Part shown: piece after piece, positions 25,830 to 34,243 of the stretch
How positions within the stretch are numbered: the stretch's first letter is position 1
Layout of the letters: every line of letters starts with the position of its first letter
Assembly: GCA_030667765.1 (NCBI GenBank)
Contig: DAOUVF010000001.1
Location: forward strand, 1-35,884
Origin: Bacteroides sp.
GTDB taxonomy: Bacteria > Bacteroidota > Bacteroidia > Bacteroidales > SM23-62
DNA: 35,884 bases
Direction: 5' to 3'
Translations under genes and position numbers: made by a program
Notes under the pieces: model-generated
Databases searched by the model: none
The model's input: the letters and a program-made list of their open reading frames with translations, nothing else
What the model was told of the DNA's origin: nothing

Positions 25830-26987
25830 ATGAGAAAATTCTCCTGGCTATTGCCGCTTTTATTGCTACTGTCCTGTTCCCGGGGCGAAAAGGTTGAGAT
25901 CACCGGCTTTATCGAAAACGCTGACAAAGGCATGATCTATCTTGATGAACAGGGAATTGGTGAGATCCGTCAGATTGATTCCGTCAGGCTGAAAAAGGAT
26001 GGCAGCTTCAGACTGAAGGACAGGATTGAAAATCCGACCTTCTACAATCTGCATACAGGTAACCAGCAGATCATTCCCCTGCTGCTCACACCGGGTACCT
26101 CAGCGGAAATACGGGCTGATATGCAGGATTTTATAAATGGTTATGAGATTTATGGTTCGGAGGAATCACTATACATTCTGGAAATGAACAGAACACTCGC
26201 CGTGACAAAGCGGCAGGTAGATTCCATTCGAAAGGTCCTGCAGGAGAATCCTGACGCGGATGAAGAATTTACCCGGGAGCTGGCAGCATCTTATGATGAA
26301 ATAATACAAGGTCAGCGACGATACAGCATACAATTCATTCTTGAGCACATTTCCTCCATGGCATCCATTTATACTCTGTATCAGAAAATTGACGATAATA
26401 ACTTTGTTCTCAACGAGAACCGTGATATCCAGCTGGTCAAGATCACCAGCGAGTCACTCGATACAATCTGGCCAGGCTCCGAGCATGTACAGGCACTGAA
26501 AAGGGATGCTGCCAACCTGGAAGAAAACCTCTATAGCCAGCGGTGGCGGCAAGTTGTAGAAACTGTTGAGTCTACGTTTCCGGAAATCAGGCTGCCTGAC
26601 CCCAATGGCGATACCATAGCCCTGTCTTCCTTTAAAGGAAAAGTAATCTTACTTTCTTTCTGGGCATCCTGGGACCGGGCAAGTGTATCTCATAATATCC
26701 CACTGAAAGGGATTTATAGCAGTTATCATTCCAGGGGACTTGAAATTTACCAGGTTTCCTTTGACAATGAACGGGAATCATGGGTTAATGCAATACAGTT
26801 CGACGAACTCCCCTGGGTCAATGTGAGTGAATTAAGTTATCCGGAATCCAGTGTGGCACATATTTATAATCTCGAGGAACTGCCTGTTGTCTTTCTGATT
26901 GACAGGAAGGGCGAGATCGTAGGAAAGAACTTCAACCGGATAGACCTGGATCGAAATATACAGAGACTGTTGAACGAACCATCCTAA
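25830..26987 (+). CDS. TlpA-like lipoprotein paralogue lacking the redox cysteines
   Basis: 385 residues, aligning along its whole length with the preceding gene: same lipoprotein leader (lipobox LLLSC), DUF4369-like domain and thioredoxin-like C-terminal domain (ALSSFKGKVILLSFWASW, EIYQVSFDNERESWVNAI, YNLEELPVVFLIDRKGEIVG). At the active site WASWCPPC is replaced by WASWDRAS, so C286/C289 become D282 and S285. The frame is intact and conserved elsewhere, suggesting it is kept for a non-redox function such as binding or partner regulation. It begins 3 bp after the first copy; lpxH follows after 3 bp. Confidence 0.9.
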   Translation: MRKFSWLLPLLLLLSCSRGEKVEITGFIENADKGMIYLDEQGIGEIRQIDSVRLKKDGSFRLKDRIENPTFYNLHTGNQQIIPLLLTPGTSAEIRADMQDFINGYEIYGSEESLYILEMNRTLAVTKRQVDSIRKVLQENPDADEEFTRELAASYDEIIQGQRRYSIQFILEHISSMASIYTLYQKIDDNNFVLNENRDIQLVKITSESLDTIWPGSEHVQALKRDAANLEENLYSQRWRQVVETVESTFPEIRLPDPNGDTIALSSFKGKVILLSFWASWDRASVSHNIPLKGIYSSYHSRGLEIYQVSFDNERESWVNAIQFDELPWVNVSELSYPESSVAHIYNLEELPVVFLIDRKGEIVGKNFNRIDLDRNIQRLLNEPS

Positions 26988-26990
26988 ACC

Positions 26991-27737
26991 TTGGCACCAC
27001 AAAAGAAAATATTTTTTATCTCCGATCTCCACCTTGGCATGTACCCGCAGAAGGAAAGCATGGAAAGGGAAAAATTGGTCGTTAAGTGGCTCGATGAGGT
27101 ATATGGCGAAGCATCGGAGATTTATCTTCTGGGGGATATTTTTGATTACTGGTTTGAATATAAAAAAGTTGTGCCACGCGGATTTACCCGTTTCCTTGGT
27201 AAGATTGCCGAGATCACAGATGCAGGCGTCACTGTCAATCTATTCACAGGCAATCATGACGTCTGGGTTTTTGACTACCTGCCACAGGAAATTGGCGTAA
27301 ATGTGTACAGGGAACCCATTACCAGGGAATATGGCGGGAAAAAATTCCTGATTGCCCATGGGGACGGACTGGGACCCGGACAAACGGGCTATAAAATCCT
27401 GAAGGGCATGTTTACCAGCAAGATACTGCAATGGATGTTCGCCAGGCTCCATCCAAACTTTGCCACTGGCCTGGCCCATCGCTGGTCCAAAAAAAGCCGC
27501 TCGGACAAAGGCGTCACCACAGAATGGCTGGGCGACGACAAGGAATACCTTGTTCGTTTTGCCCGTGAAAAATTAAAGGAAGAACACTTCGATTATTTTG
27601 TTTTCGGGCACCGCCATCTGCCCCTGACCCTCGACCTGAACGAAAAGAGTAAATTGTTTTACCTGGGGGACTGGATTGAAAATTTCACCTACGCCGTTAT
27701 TGAGGGTGACAGGCTTGAATTGAAGCATTACAAATAA
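26991..27737 (+). CDS. lpxH: UDP-2,3-diacylglucosamine diphosphatase
   Basis: 248-residue calcineurin-like metallophosphoesterase that makes lipid X from UDP-2,3-diacylglucosamine in lipid A synthesis at the inner membrane face. The metal-binding motifs are all visible: SDLHLG, GDIFDYWFE, GNHD, AHGDG and FGHRH. The FDYWFEY and PRGFTRFL segments match the LpxH branch. The start is TTG 26991, 3 bp after the upstream stop; no closer ATG fits the conserved N-terminus. The gene ends the gatB-tlpA-tlpA-lpxH run. Confidence 0.92.
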   Translation: MAPQKKIFFISDLHLGMYPQKESMEREKLVVKWLDEVYGEASEIYLLGDIFDYWFEYKKVVPRGFTRFLGKIAEITDAGVTVNLFTGNHDVWVFDYLPQEIGVNVYREPITREYGGKKFLIAHGDGLGPGQTGYKILKGMFTSKILQWMFARLHPNFATGLAHRWSKKSRSDKGVTTEWLGDDKEYLVRFAREKLKEEHFDYFVFGHRHLPLTLDLNEKSKLFYLGDWIENFTYAVIEGDRLELKHYK

Positions 27738-27817
27738 AGGTAAAACCAAGGTTCATACGAAATTCCCACACGCAACTTCTGTGGTAAAAACTTCGTCTAT
27801 AAATAAACCAACGTCGT

Positions 27818-28243
27818 ATGATGACTGTAGCCAGATTATTAATCGTCTTGTTTGCACTCTCCATAATTGCCTGTGAGAAAAACAATGAAAACGCAGCGGC
27901 CACTACTGATCATTTGATCGGAAGCTGGTTCAACCCGCAGTACAATGATTCAATTGTCACTTTTGAGAGATCTGAGGGACTAGTCGATAATGAATGTAGT
28001 TTTTCATTCAAAGAGGATAAAACTTTTATCGAACGTAAAAATGCAGGATGGTGTGGGACCCCACCCATTTCATATGCAGATTTTGACGGTATCTGGTCCG
28101 AAAATGACTCCATCATAGAAATCACCGTTGATTACTGGGGAGGTACAGCAGAATATACATGGAAGGTCTTATCGATTGATGAACTTACCCTGAAGATAAT
28201 CCGCCTGGAAGAGGATTACAACCTCGAAAATCAGAATATCTAA
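27818..28243 (+). CDS. Small lipocalin-like lipoprotein, function unknown
   Basis: 141 residues. A lipoprotein leader (ARLLIVLFALSIIAC) precedes a beta-rich domain starting DHLIGSWFNPQYND, resembling the lipocalin-like/META-type lipoproteins of Bacteroidota. It includes AGWCGTPPISYADFDGIWSENDS and a conserved EITVDYWGGTAEYTW strand. Start ATG 27818; a second ATG follows at once. A decayed second copy of its 3' half lies at 35524-35640. First gene of the accessory region; the ligand is unknown. Confidence 0.75.
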   Translation: MMTVARLLIVLFALSIIACEKNNENAAATTDHLIGSWFNPQYNDSIVTFERSEGLVDNECSFSFKEDKTFIERKNAGWCGTPPISYADFDGIWSENDSIIEITVDYWGGTAEYTWKVLSIDELTLKIIRLEEDYNLENQNI

Positions 28244-28365
28244 TAACCCCTTTTACTTCTCTAATGATCAGTGATTTTATGGCTGATTAGTCCGTTAGGA
28301 ATTGTTGACCCGCCAGAATTAAACTATTTCATGTAAATTTATAGATCCTGGACTGGGGTTGGCAT

Positions 28366-29574
28366 ATGAATCCAAAAGCTTATTTAATTATAATCACATT
28401 TTTTGCATTCATCGGATGCAAAATGCAGATCAGTTCGAATATTTCTGATAAAGAAGCATTTAATGCTGCCTTAGCAAAGGCAAGCCCAGGTGATACGATA
28501 TTTTTATCGTCCGGGACTTTCAAGGATTGGGAAGCAACCATAAATGTATCCGGTGCTGAAAATAATCCTATAGTCATTTCGGGGTCAAAAAAAGCACCAA
28601 CGGTTTTCAGTGATTCCATTACAGGAAATCCCTTTTTTCGAATTAAGGGGCAATATATTGAACTTACCAATATTGAATTTAGCAATACAAATTTCAGATA
28701 TCCCATCGTTGTGCTGGATTCATGTTCCCATTCCAGTATCAGTAACTGCATTTTTAAGAACAATACTGCCATGAAGCAATTCAACCATATGGTGTCTGTC
28801 AGTGGGAATGGCAGTAATAACCATATTGTCCATTGTACTTTCGATAATATTGCCGATGGGCAATTGGTATCAGTCCGGGTTCGTGAGGAATATCCGACGA
28901 AAACCCTCGTAGCACATAATACTTTTATGAACATCCCACCGAATAAATATGGAAACGGTGCAGAATCTGTGCAGGTAGGTCAGGATGCAGTGAACTATGG
29001 AACTGCGAAGCCTGAAGTAACTGTAGAGAATAATACATTTATTCGATGCAATGGCGAAGCAGAAATAATCAGCAATAAATGCTCAGGCAATATATACCGG
29101 AACAACCATTTTGGAAATTGTAAAGGTGCCATCGTAATGCGTGGTGGCCACGAATGTGAAATTTCTGGAAACACATTCCAGGGAGGAATAATGGGCGTAA
29201 GGCTGAGTGGTACCAGTCATCATGTATATAATAATGAAATCAATAATACTGAAGTTGGCATTTTATTGCTTTACGGTACGGGGGTCGAATATGAACCAGC
29301 TTTTTATACTGCAGTATCAAACTGTGTTATTGAGAAGAATATCATTTTTGAACCCAAGAAGTGTGGTATATTAATAGGAGATAAAAAAGACGCAACCAGG
29401 CTCCTGAATAATGTTGGGAAGCACGCCATGTTGGATTCAGTCCTCAGGCATATTTATCCGCCAGTGAATAATAAATTTTTATCCAATACCATAACCGCCG
29501 ATAAGGGTAAACATATCATCATTGATGATGCCCCTGATAATTTAATTGATAATAATATACTTCGAGAACCTTAA
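28366..29574 (+). CDS. PL6-family polysaccharide lyase lipoprotein (chondroitinase B/alginate lyase type)
   Basis: 402 residues. A lipoprotein leader (lipobox FIGC, C18) is followed by a right-handed parallel beta-helix. NGEAEIISNKCSGNIYRNN and the downstream MRGGHE are the PL6 active-site stretch. E231, E233, K238 and R259 have exactly the spacing of E243, E245, K250 and R271 in Pedobacter chondroitinase B (Ca2+ ligands, Bronsted base and acid). It probably cleaves a uronic-acid polysaccharide by beta-elimination; alginate versus dermatan sulfate cannot be told, though the sulfatase next door favours a sulfated substrate. Codon use is more AT-rich than the genes before 27737. The sulfatase begins 10 bp downstream. 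Confidence 0.88.
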   Translation: MNPKAYLIIITFFAFIGCKMQISSNISDKEAFNAALAKASPGDTIFLSSGTFKDWEATINVSGAENNPIVISGSKKAPTVFSDSITGNPFFRIKGQYIELTNIEFSNTNFRYPIVVLDSCSHSSISNCIFKNNTAMKQFNHMVSVSGNGSNNHIVHCTFDNIADGQLVSVRVREEYPTKTLVAHNTFMNIPPNKYGNGAESVQVGQDAVNYGTAKPEVTVENNTFIRCNGEAEIISNKCSGNIYRNNHFGNCKGAIVMRGGHECEISGNTFQGGIMGVRLSGTSHHVYNNEINNTEVGILLLYGTGVEYEPAFYTAVSNCVIEKNIIFEPKKCGILIGDKKDATRLLNNVGKHAMLDSVLRHIYPPVNNKFLSNTITADKGKHIIIDDAPDNLIDNNILREP

Positions 29575-29584
29575 AAGATCTATT

Positions 29585-31012
29585 ATGAAAAAAAGCATGC
29601 AATTCCTGGCTTTACTCTTACTGGTAGGCCATGGTTGTACAAACAAGCAGAAACAAACGGATAAAGATGCCAATCTGCAAGCTGGCCGCCCGAATATCGT
29701 GTTGATTATCTCCGATGATCAAGGATATCATGACCTTGGCTGTTATGGGGCGACAGATGTAAAAACACCTACATTGGACCGGATAGCTTCAGAAGGGGTA
29801 CGACTGACCAACTTTTATGTTACTTGTTCTTTTTGTACTCCTTCAAGAGGAAGCCTGTTAACAGGACGTTATCCACAACGCAACGGCACCTATGATCTTT
29901 TCCGGAACGACAGGGTCAATGACGGACATCTATACCAGTCATATGAATACAGCATCTCATCGGAACGAATTCTCGGTATGGATTTGCGGGAGGTATTAAT
30001 TTCTGAACTCCTTCAGGAAGCCGGATACATAAACGGATGTTTTGGAAAATGGGACCTGGGACAATTGCAACGGTATTTGCCGCTGCAACAAGGTTTCAAC
30101 CGTTACTACGGATTCGTTAATACCGGAGTCGATTACTTTACACATGAACGATATGGAGTACCTTCCATGTACGAGGATAATCAACCTACCATAAAAGATA
30201 AAGGCACATATTGTACTGATCTGTTTGAGAGGGAAGCCATTAAATTTCTGAAAGAGAATATAGACAAACCGTTTTTCCTCTATCTACCTTTTAACGCACC
30301 GCATTACGGATCAAACCAGCATAAAGAGGATCCACGGTACCCCGTACAGGCCACCCAGGAATATCTCGATATGTATCCGGAAGCATTCGAAAAAGGTGAT
30401 TACAAGCGCCAGGGTACCATGGCTTCAATTACTGATATGGATAATGCCATCGGTAATATTCTGCAGGTGATCGAAGATGCGGGTAAGGCAGACAATACCC
30501 TGGTCATATTTCTATCGGATAATGGCGGTGGTGGTGGTAGTGTCAATGATCCGCTCAAGGGAGGAAAAGGCAATTTTTTTGAAGGTGGCATCCGTGTACC
30601 TTGCATTATTAAGTGGCCGGAAAAGATTCCTGGAGATCAGGTTATCGATAATTTCCTTAGTTCACTGGAGATATTCCCGACCATTATATCTGCTGTGGGT
30701 TTAGATGAACCAGATGACGTGATCCTCGATGGTTTTAACATGCTGCCAGTTCTCTCTGGAGAGGATAAAGATCTTGAACGCCAGGAAATGTACTGGGAAG
30801 CCAGGGATAAGGTTGCTGTACGCATTGGAATTTGGAAGCTGGTAGACAATATTGATGAAAAAGGTTTTTATGACCTTTCTAAGGATATTTCTGAAGAAAC
30901 GGATTTAACTGATTTACTGCCTGATAAATTTGCTGAGATAAATAATATGTTCAAGGAATGGCAGCAAGAAATAGCCAATACTGAACCACGCGGACCATTT
31001 AAGGATTACTAG
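29585..31012 (+). CDS. S1-family (formylglycine-dependent) sulfatase lipoprotein
   Basis: 475 residues from ATG 29585, chosen because it gives a clean lipoprotein leader (lipobox VGHGC, C18); the frame is open further upstream to 29546 inside the lyase gene. The maturation motif C84-T-P-S-R is present, with IISDDQGYHD (metal-binding D44, D45) and FLSDNGG. The usual GKWHLG reads GKWDLG (D157 for His). It should remove sulfate esters from a glycan in the periplasm or at the cell surface, after formylglycine formation by an anaerobic or FGE-type maturase encoded elsewhere. Lies between the PL6 lyase and a beta-propeller protein. Confidence 0.92.
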   Translation: MKKSMQFLALLLLVGHGCTNKQKQTDKDANLQAGRPNIVLIISDDQGYHDLGCYGATDVKTPTLDRIASEGVRLTNFYVTCSFCTPSRGSLLTGRYPQRNGTYDLFRNDRVNDGHLYQSYEYSISSERILGMDLREVLISELLQEAGYINGCFGKWDLGQLQRYLPLQQGFNRYYGFVNTGVDYFTHERYGVPSMYEDNQPTIKDKGTYCTDLFEREAIKFLKENIDKPFFLYLPFNAPHYGSNQHKEDPRYPVQATQEYLDMYPEAFEKGDYKRQGTMASITDMDNAIGNILQVIEDAGKADNTLVIFLSDNGGGGGSVNDPLKGGKGNFFEGGIRVPCIIKWPEKIPGDQVIDNFLSSLEIFPTIISAVGLDEPDDVILDGFNMLPVLSGEDKDLERQEMYWEARDKVAVRIGIWKLVDNIDEKGFYDLSKDISEETDLTDLLPDKFAEINNMFKEWQQEIANTEPRGPFKDY

Positions 31013-31072
31013 ATCTGGAATAGTCGAGAATGCTGATTAACAATATATTGGGAACTTAATAAACAATTCAAA

Positions 31073-33127
31073 ATGTCAAGATTAGTAAATAATTACTTTA
31101 ATTTATGCTGCTTAACACTCTTTATTATAATATTTTCTGGGTGTCACACAAACCAGGAAATACTTTTTTTCGATGATTTTAATGACATAAAACGAGGCCC
31201 GTACTCTATTGCTGTGGGTGCACATACCGAGTATCATTATCTGCACGAGGCTGCCCCAAAAGGAAAATGGGAGGTTTCTACCTTTACCTGGCATAGGATG
31301 CTGCCTTGGTCAGTTCGGGCAAATGCAGAAGGTGACAATCAAATGGTGTGTGATGTAATCAATGATTTCAGTTCCTATACTCATCCAATGCTCTGCGCAG
31401 GCAATCGTTTTTGGGGAGATTATGAACTTTCAGTCAATCTGGATATTGAGAGCGACGAAAAAATGAGTGGCATCATTGCCCGGTATCAAAACGACAGGTG
31501 TTATTATGTATTCTGTCTCGACAATGGCAAGGCTCAAATTAGATATGTTCATCATGCCAGGGCCTTTCATGAACCTTATGAAGAAATATTGGCTGAAGAG
31601 GAATATAATCTTGTACCGGGCAAGAATATGACCATGCAATTTTCTGCGAGGGGAAACAAGTTAACCGGCACCATAGGCGATGTGCTTATTGAGGCAAATG
31701 ATGACAGATATAAAAATGGTAAAGTAGCTCTTGTGTCAGATGTTCCTGTTAAGTACAATTGGGTAAAAGTCACAAGTACCCGAAAAGAAAAAGAGGAATT
31801 TGAATCTATGGAAAAGGAATTTGAAGAAGAAGTTCGGAAAGTCAAGGAAGAGATCCCTGGTATGGTGGTCTGGAAAAAACTTAACACAAAGGGATTTGGT
31901 GTAGGCAGGAATTTACGCTTTGGTGACCTGGATGGGGATGGCGAACCAGATTTTCTGGTCACCCAGGTAAAAAGGCATGGTCCCGGGGATGCCAACAGTG
32001 AGGTTGGATGTATGACGGCGATGACTTTTGATGGCGAGAGATTATGGCAGATTGGAAAACCCGACAGGGACAATGCAGAGTTGACAAATGATGTTGGGGT
32101 TCAAATCCACGACATTAATAATGACGGAAAAAATGAAGTGATTTACTGCAAGAACTTTGAGATAGTGGTTGCTGAAGGCTGTACCGGAAAAACCTTATAT
32201 AAAACCCCAACCCCAAAGGTTACAAACAAGGATCCAAACGAAAGACAGAATATCTTCGACAGGATCCTGGGAGATTGTTTATTTTTCTGTGATCTGAGCG
32301 GAAAAGGATATGATGGAGATATCATCATCAAGGACAGGTACAAGCGGGTATGGGCATACAACAGCAATTTGCAGCTGTTGTGGTACAACTTCATTAATAC
32401 CGGACATTATCCATATGCTTATGACGTGGACGGCGACGGCAAAGATGAAGTTGCCATCGGCTACAGCATGATTGATGATGATGGTTCTATTATCTGGTCA
32501 CTGGATGAGGAGCTGGATGATCATGCTGATGGAATTGCTGTTGTCCGGTATAAAGAGGATGAGGAACCTGTTATATTATGCTCCGCCAGCGATGAAGGAA
32601 TATTCTTTGCTGACATAAACGGGAATATTATAAAACACCATTACCTGGGACATGTACAGAATCCTGCTGTAGCTAATTTCCGGGATGACCTGCCCGGCCT
32701 GGAAACAGTCTCTATCAATTTCTGGGGCAACCAGGGTATCCTCAACTTTTTTGATGCAGATGGCGAACCCTATCTTTCGATTGAACCAAACCAGTATGGA
32801 AGCATGTGTCTGCCCGTTAACTGGACCGGGAGGAGTGAAGAATTTTTCGTGCTCAATGCCAATGTTGATGAGGGTGGGATTTATGATGGCTTTGGCAGGA
32901 GGGTGCTCGATTTTCCGGATGACGGGCACCCTGACATGTGCAATGCCGTACTTGACATCACCGGTGATTGCCGTGATGAAATTGTTGTATGGGACCATCA
33001 TAAGATCTGGGTGTACTCACAGGATGACAGTCCCAAAACAGGAAAACTATTCAAACCCGAAAGGAATCCCCTATCAAATTATTCCAATTACCAGGCTACA
33101 GTATCCCTGCCCGGGTGGGAAAATTAA
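31073..33127 (+). CDS. Lipoprotein with LamG-like domain and Ca2+-binding beta-propeller, possible polysaccharide lyase
   Basis: 684 residues. After a lipoprotein leader (lipobox IFSGC, C24), residues about 30-235 look like a concanavalin/DUF1080-type sandwich (FFDDFNDIKRGPY, GDYELSVNLDIES, VALVSDVPVKYNWVKVT). A charged helical linker follows (about 238-262). The C-terminal part has four DxDxDG-like loops: DLDGDGEPDF, DINNDGKNEV, DVDGDGKDEV and DITGDCRDEI. These resemble FG-GAP/VCBS and rhamnogalacturonan-lyase (PL11-like) propellers. Given the neighbours it probably binds or cleaves the same polysaccharide; a specific enzyme family is not claimed. Confidence 0.75.
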   Translation: MSRLVNNYFNLCCLTLFIIIFSGCHTNQEILFFDDFNDIKRGPYSIAVGAHTEYHYLHEAAPKGKWEVSTFTWHRMLPWSVRANAEGDNQMVCDVINDFSSYTHPMLCAGNRFWGDYELSVNLDIESDEKMSGIIARYQNDRCYYVFCLDNGKAQIRYVHHARAFHEPYEEILAEEEYNLVPGKNMTMQFSARGNKLTGTIGDVLIEANDDRYKNGKVALVSDVPVKYNWVKVTSTRKEKEEFESMEKEFEEEVRKVKEEIPGMVVWKKLNTKGFGVGRNLRFGDLDGDGEPDFLVTQVKRHGPGDANSEVGCMTAMTFDGERLWQIGKPDRDNAELTNDVGVQIHDINNDGKNEVIYCKNFEIVVAEGCTGKTLYKTPTPKVTNKDPNERQNIFDRILGDCLFFCDLSGKGYDGDIIIKDRYKRVWAYNSNLQLLWYNFINTGHYPYAYDVDGDGKDEVAIGYSMIDDDGSIIWSLDEELDDHADGIAVVRYKEDEEPVILCSASDEGIFFADINGNIIKHHYLGHVQNPAVANFRDDLPGLETVSINFWGNQGILNFFDADGEPYLSIEPNQYGSMCLPVNWTGRSEEFFVLNANVDEGGIYDGFGRRVLDFPDDGHPDMCNAVLDITGDCRDEIVVWDHHKIWVYSQDDSPKTGKLFKPERNPLSNYSNYQATVSLPGWEN

Positions 33128-33145
33128 ACAGTAAACCATCGAATA

Positions 33146-34237
33146 ATGAAATATTGCTTACTCATAATAACATCATTTTTCCTCTCTGTATATGTTCAGG
33201 GACAGAAATCTCCATATCCACAAAGTGAAGTGATAAAAGATATCAAATTTCACTGGGCGTTCCATAATAGATTGGCTTCCGGGAGTGATAACTGGCCGGT
33301 AACCTGGGCTGATGATGACAATCAGTACCTTGTTTGGGGAGACGGAGGTGGATTCGGGGGCACCAACAGTATTGGGAGATCAAGCATAGGAATTGCCCGG
33401 ATCGAAGGAAGCTGGCACAGTTACCAGGCCAGCAATATCTGGGGAGGTTATAATCCCGAAAACGAGCATGATATAATTGGGAAAAGTTATGGAATCGTAT
33501 GTATCAATTCAGTATTGTACATGTGGGTTGGAATGTTCCATACGAAAGAAGACCAGTTCGATGAAGTTAAAATTGCCCATTCTAAAGATCATGGGGCTTC
33601 CTGGGAATTTACCGATTGGTCTTTTACCCGTAAAGAAGGAATTATGATGCCCACGGTCTGTAATTTTGGCAAAAACTATGAGGGTGCGAAGGATGACTAT
33701 GTTTATAGTTATCTGATTCGATTTCAATCGTATGAAGGGTCTGATGATTACCCGGACAAAGTGGATTGGTTAAACTGTCAAAAACCAGGACTTATTGATC
33801 TGGCAAGGGTTCCTAAGAATCAGGTGTTAGATCGGAATGCATATTCTTTTTTTGCAGGAATGGAGGATGGCCGACCTGTCTGGACAAAAGACATAAATCA
33901 GCGAAAGCCGGTTTTTGAAAATCCGGACGGTGTTGGCTGGTGTATAAATGTAAGTTTTAATGAGGGACTGCAGCGTTACATGCTGACTTCAGAACATTCT
34001 GAAACCCACCGTGGGAATATCGGCATTTTTGATGCCCCGAATCCCTGGGGTCCATGGACAACCGTATGCTACCAGAGAAAATGGGGAGAAGGACATATCC
34101 CTTTGAACACATTCTTCTGGAACTTCTCCAATAAATGGCTTAGCGAAGACGGAAAATCTTTCTCACTGATCTTCACAGGCAGAAAAGAAAATGACTCATT
34201 CAATGTAATCAGGGGAGAGTTTGTTACAAGCGATTAA
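33146..34237 (+). CDS. Secreted DUF4185-like beta-propeller protein, possible glycan-active enzyme
   Basis: 363 residues. A cleavable signal peptide (MKYCLLIITSFFLSVYVQGQ) is followed by blades rich in Trp, Gly and Asp: DNWPVTWADDDNQYLVWGDGGGFGG, SKDHGASWEFTDWSF (a sialidase-like Asp-box S-x-D-x-G-x-x-W), and NPWGPWTTVCYQRKWGEGHI near the end. The pattern suggests a five-bladed propeller of the DUF4185/sialidase-fold type. It starts 18 bp after the preceding gene and likely belongs to the same operon as the lyase and sulfatase. Catalytic residues are not identified. Confidence 0.65.
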   Translation: MKYCLLIITSFFLSVYVQGQKSPYPQSEVIKDIKFHWAFHNRLASGSDNWPVTWADDDNQYLVWGDGGGFGGTNSIGRSSIGIARIEGSWHSYQASNIWGGYNPENEHDIIGKSYGIVCINSVLYMWVGMFHTKEDQFDEVKIAHSKDHGASWEFTDWSFTRKEGIMMPTVCNFGKNYEGAKDDYVYSYLIRFQSYEGSDDYPDKVDWLNCQKPGLIDLARVPKNQVLDRNAYSFFAGMEDGRPVWTKDINQRKPVFENPDGVGWCINVSFNEGLQRYMLTSEHSETHRGNIGIFDAPNPWGPWTTVCYQRKWGEGHIPLNTFFWNFSNKWLSEDGKSFSLIFTGRKENDSFNVIRGEFVTSD

Positions 34238-34243
34238 TCCAAA

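Noticed and set aside
27766..27785. Possible terminator hairpin after lpxH (CCACA ... TGTGG)
   Set aside because: The stem is only five base pairs with no T-run after it, too weak to call.
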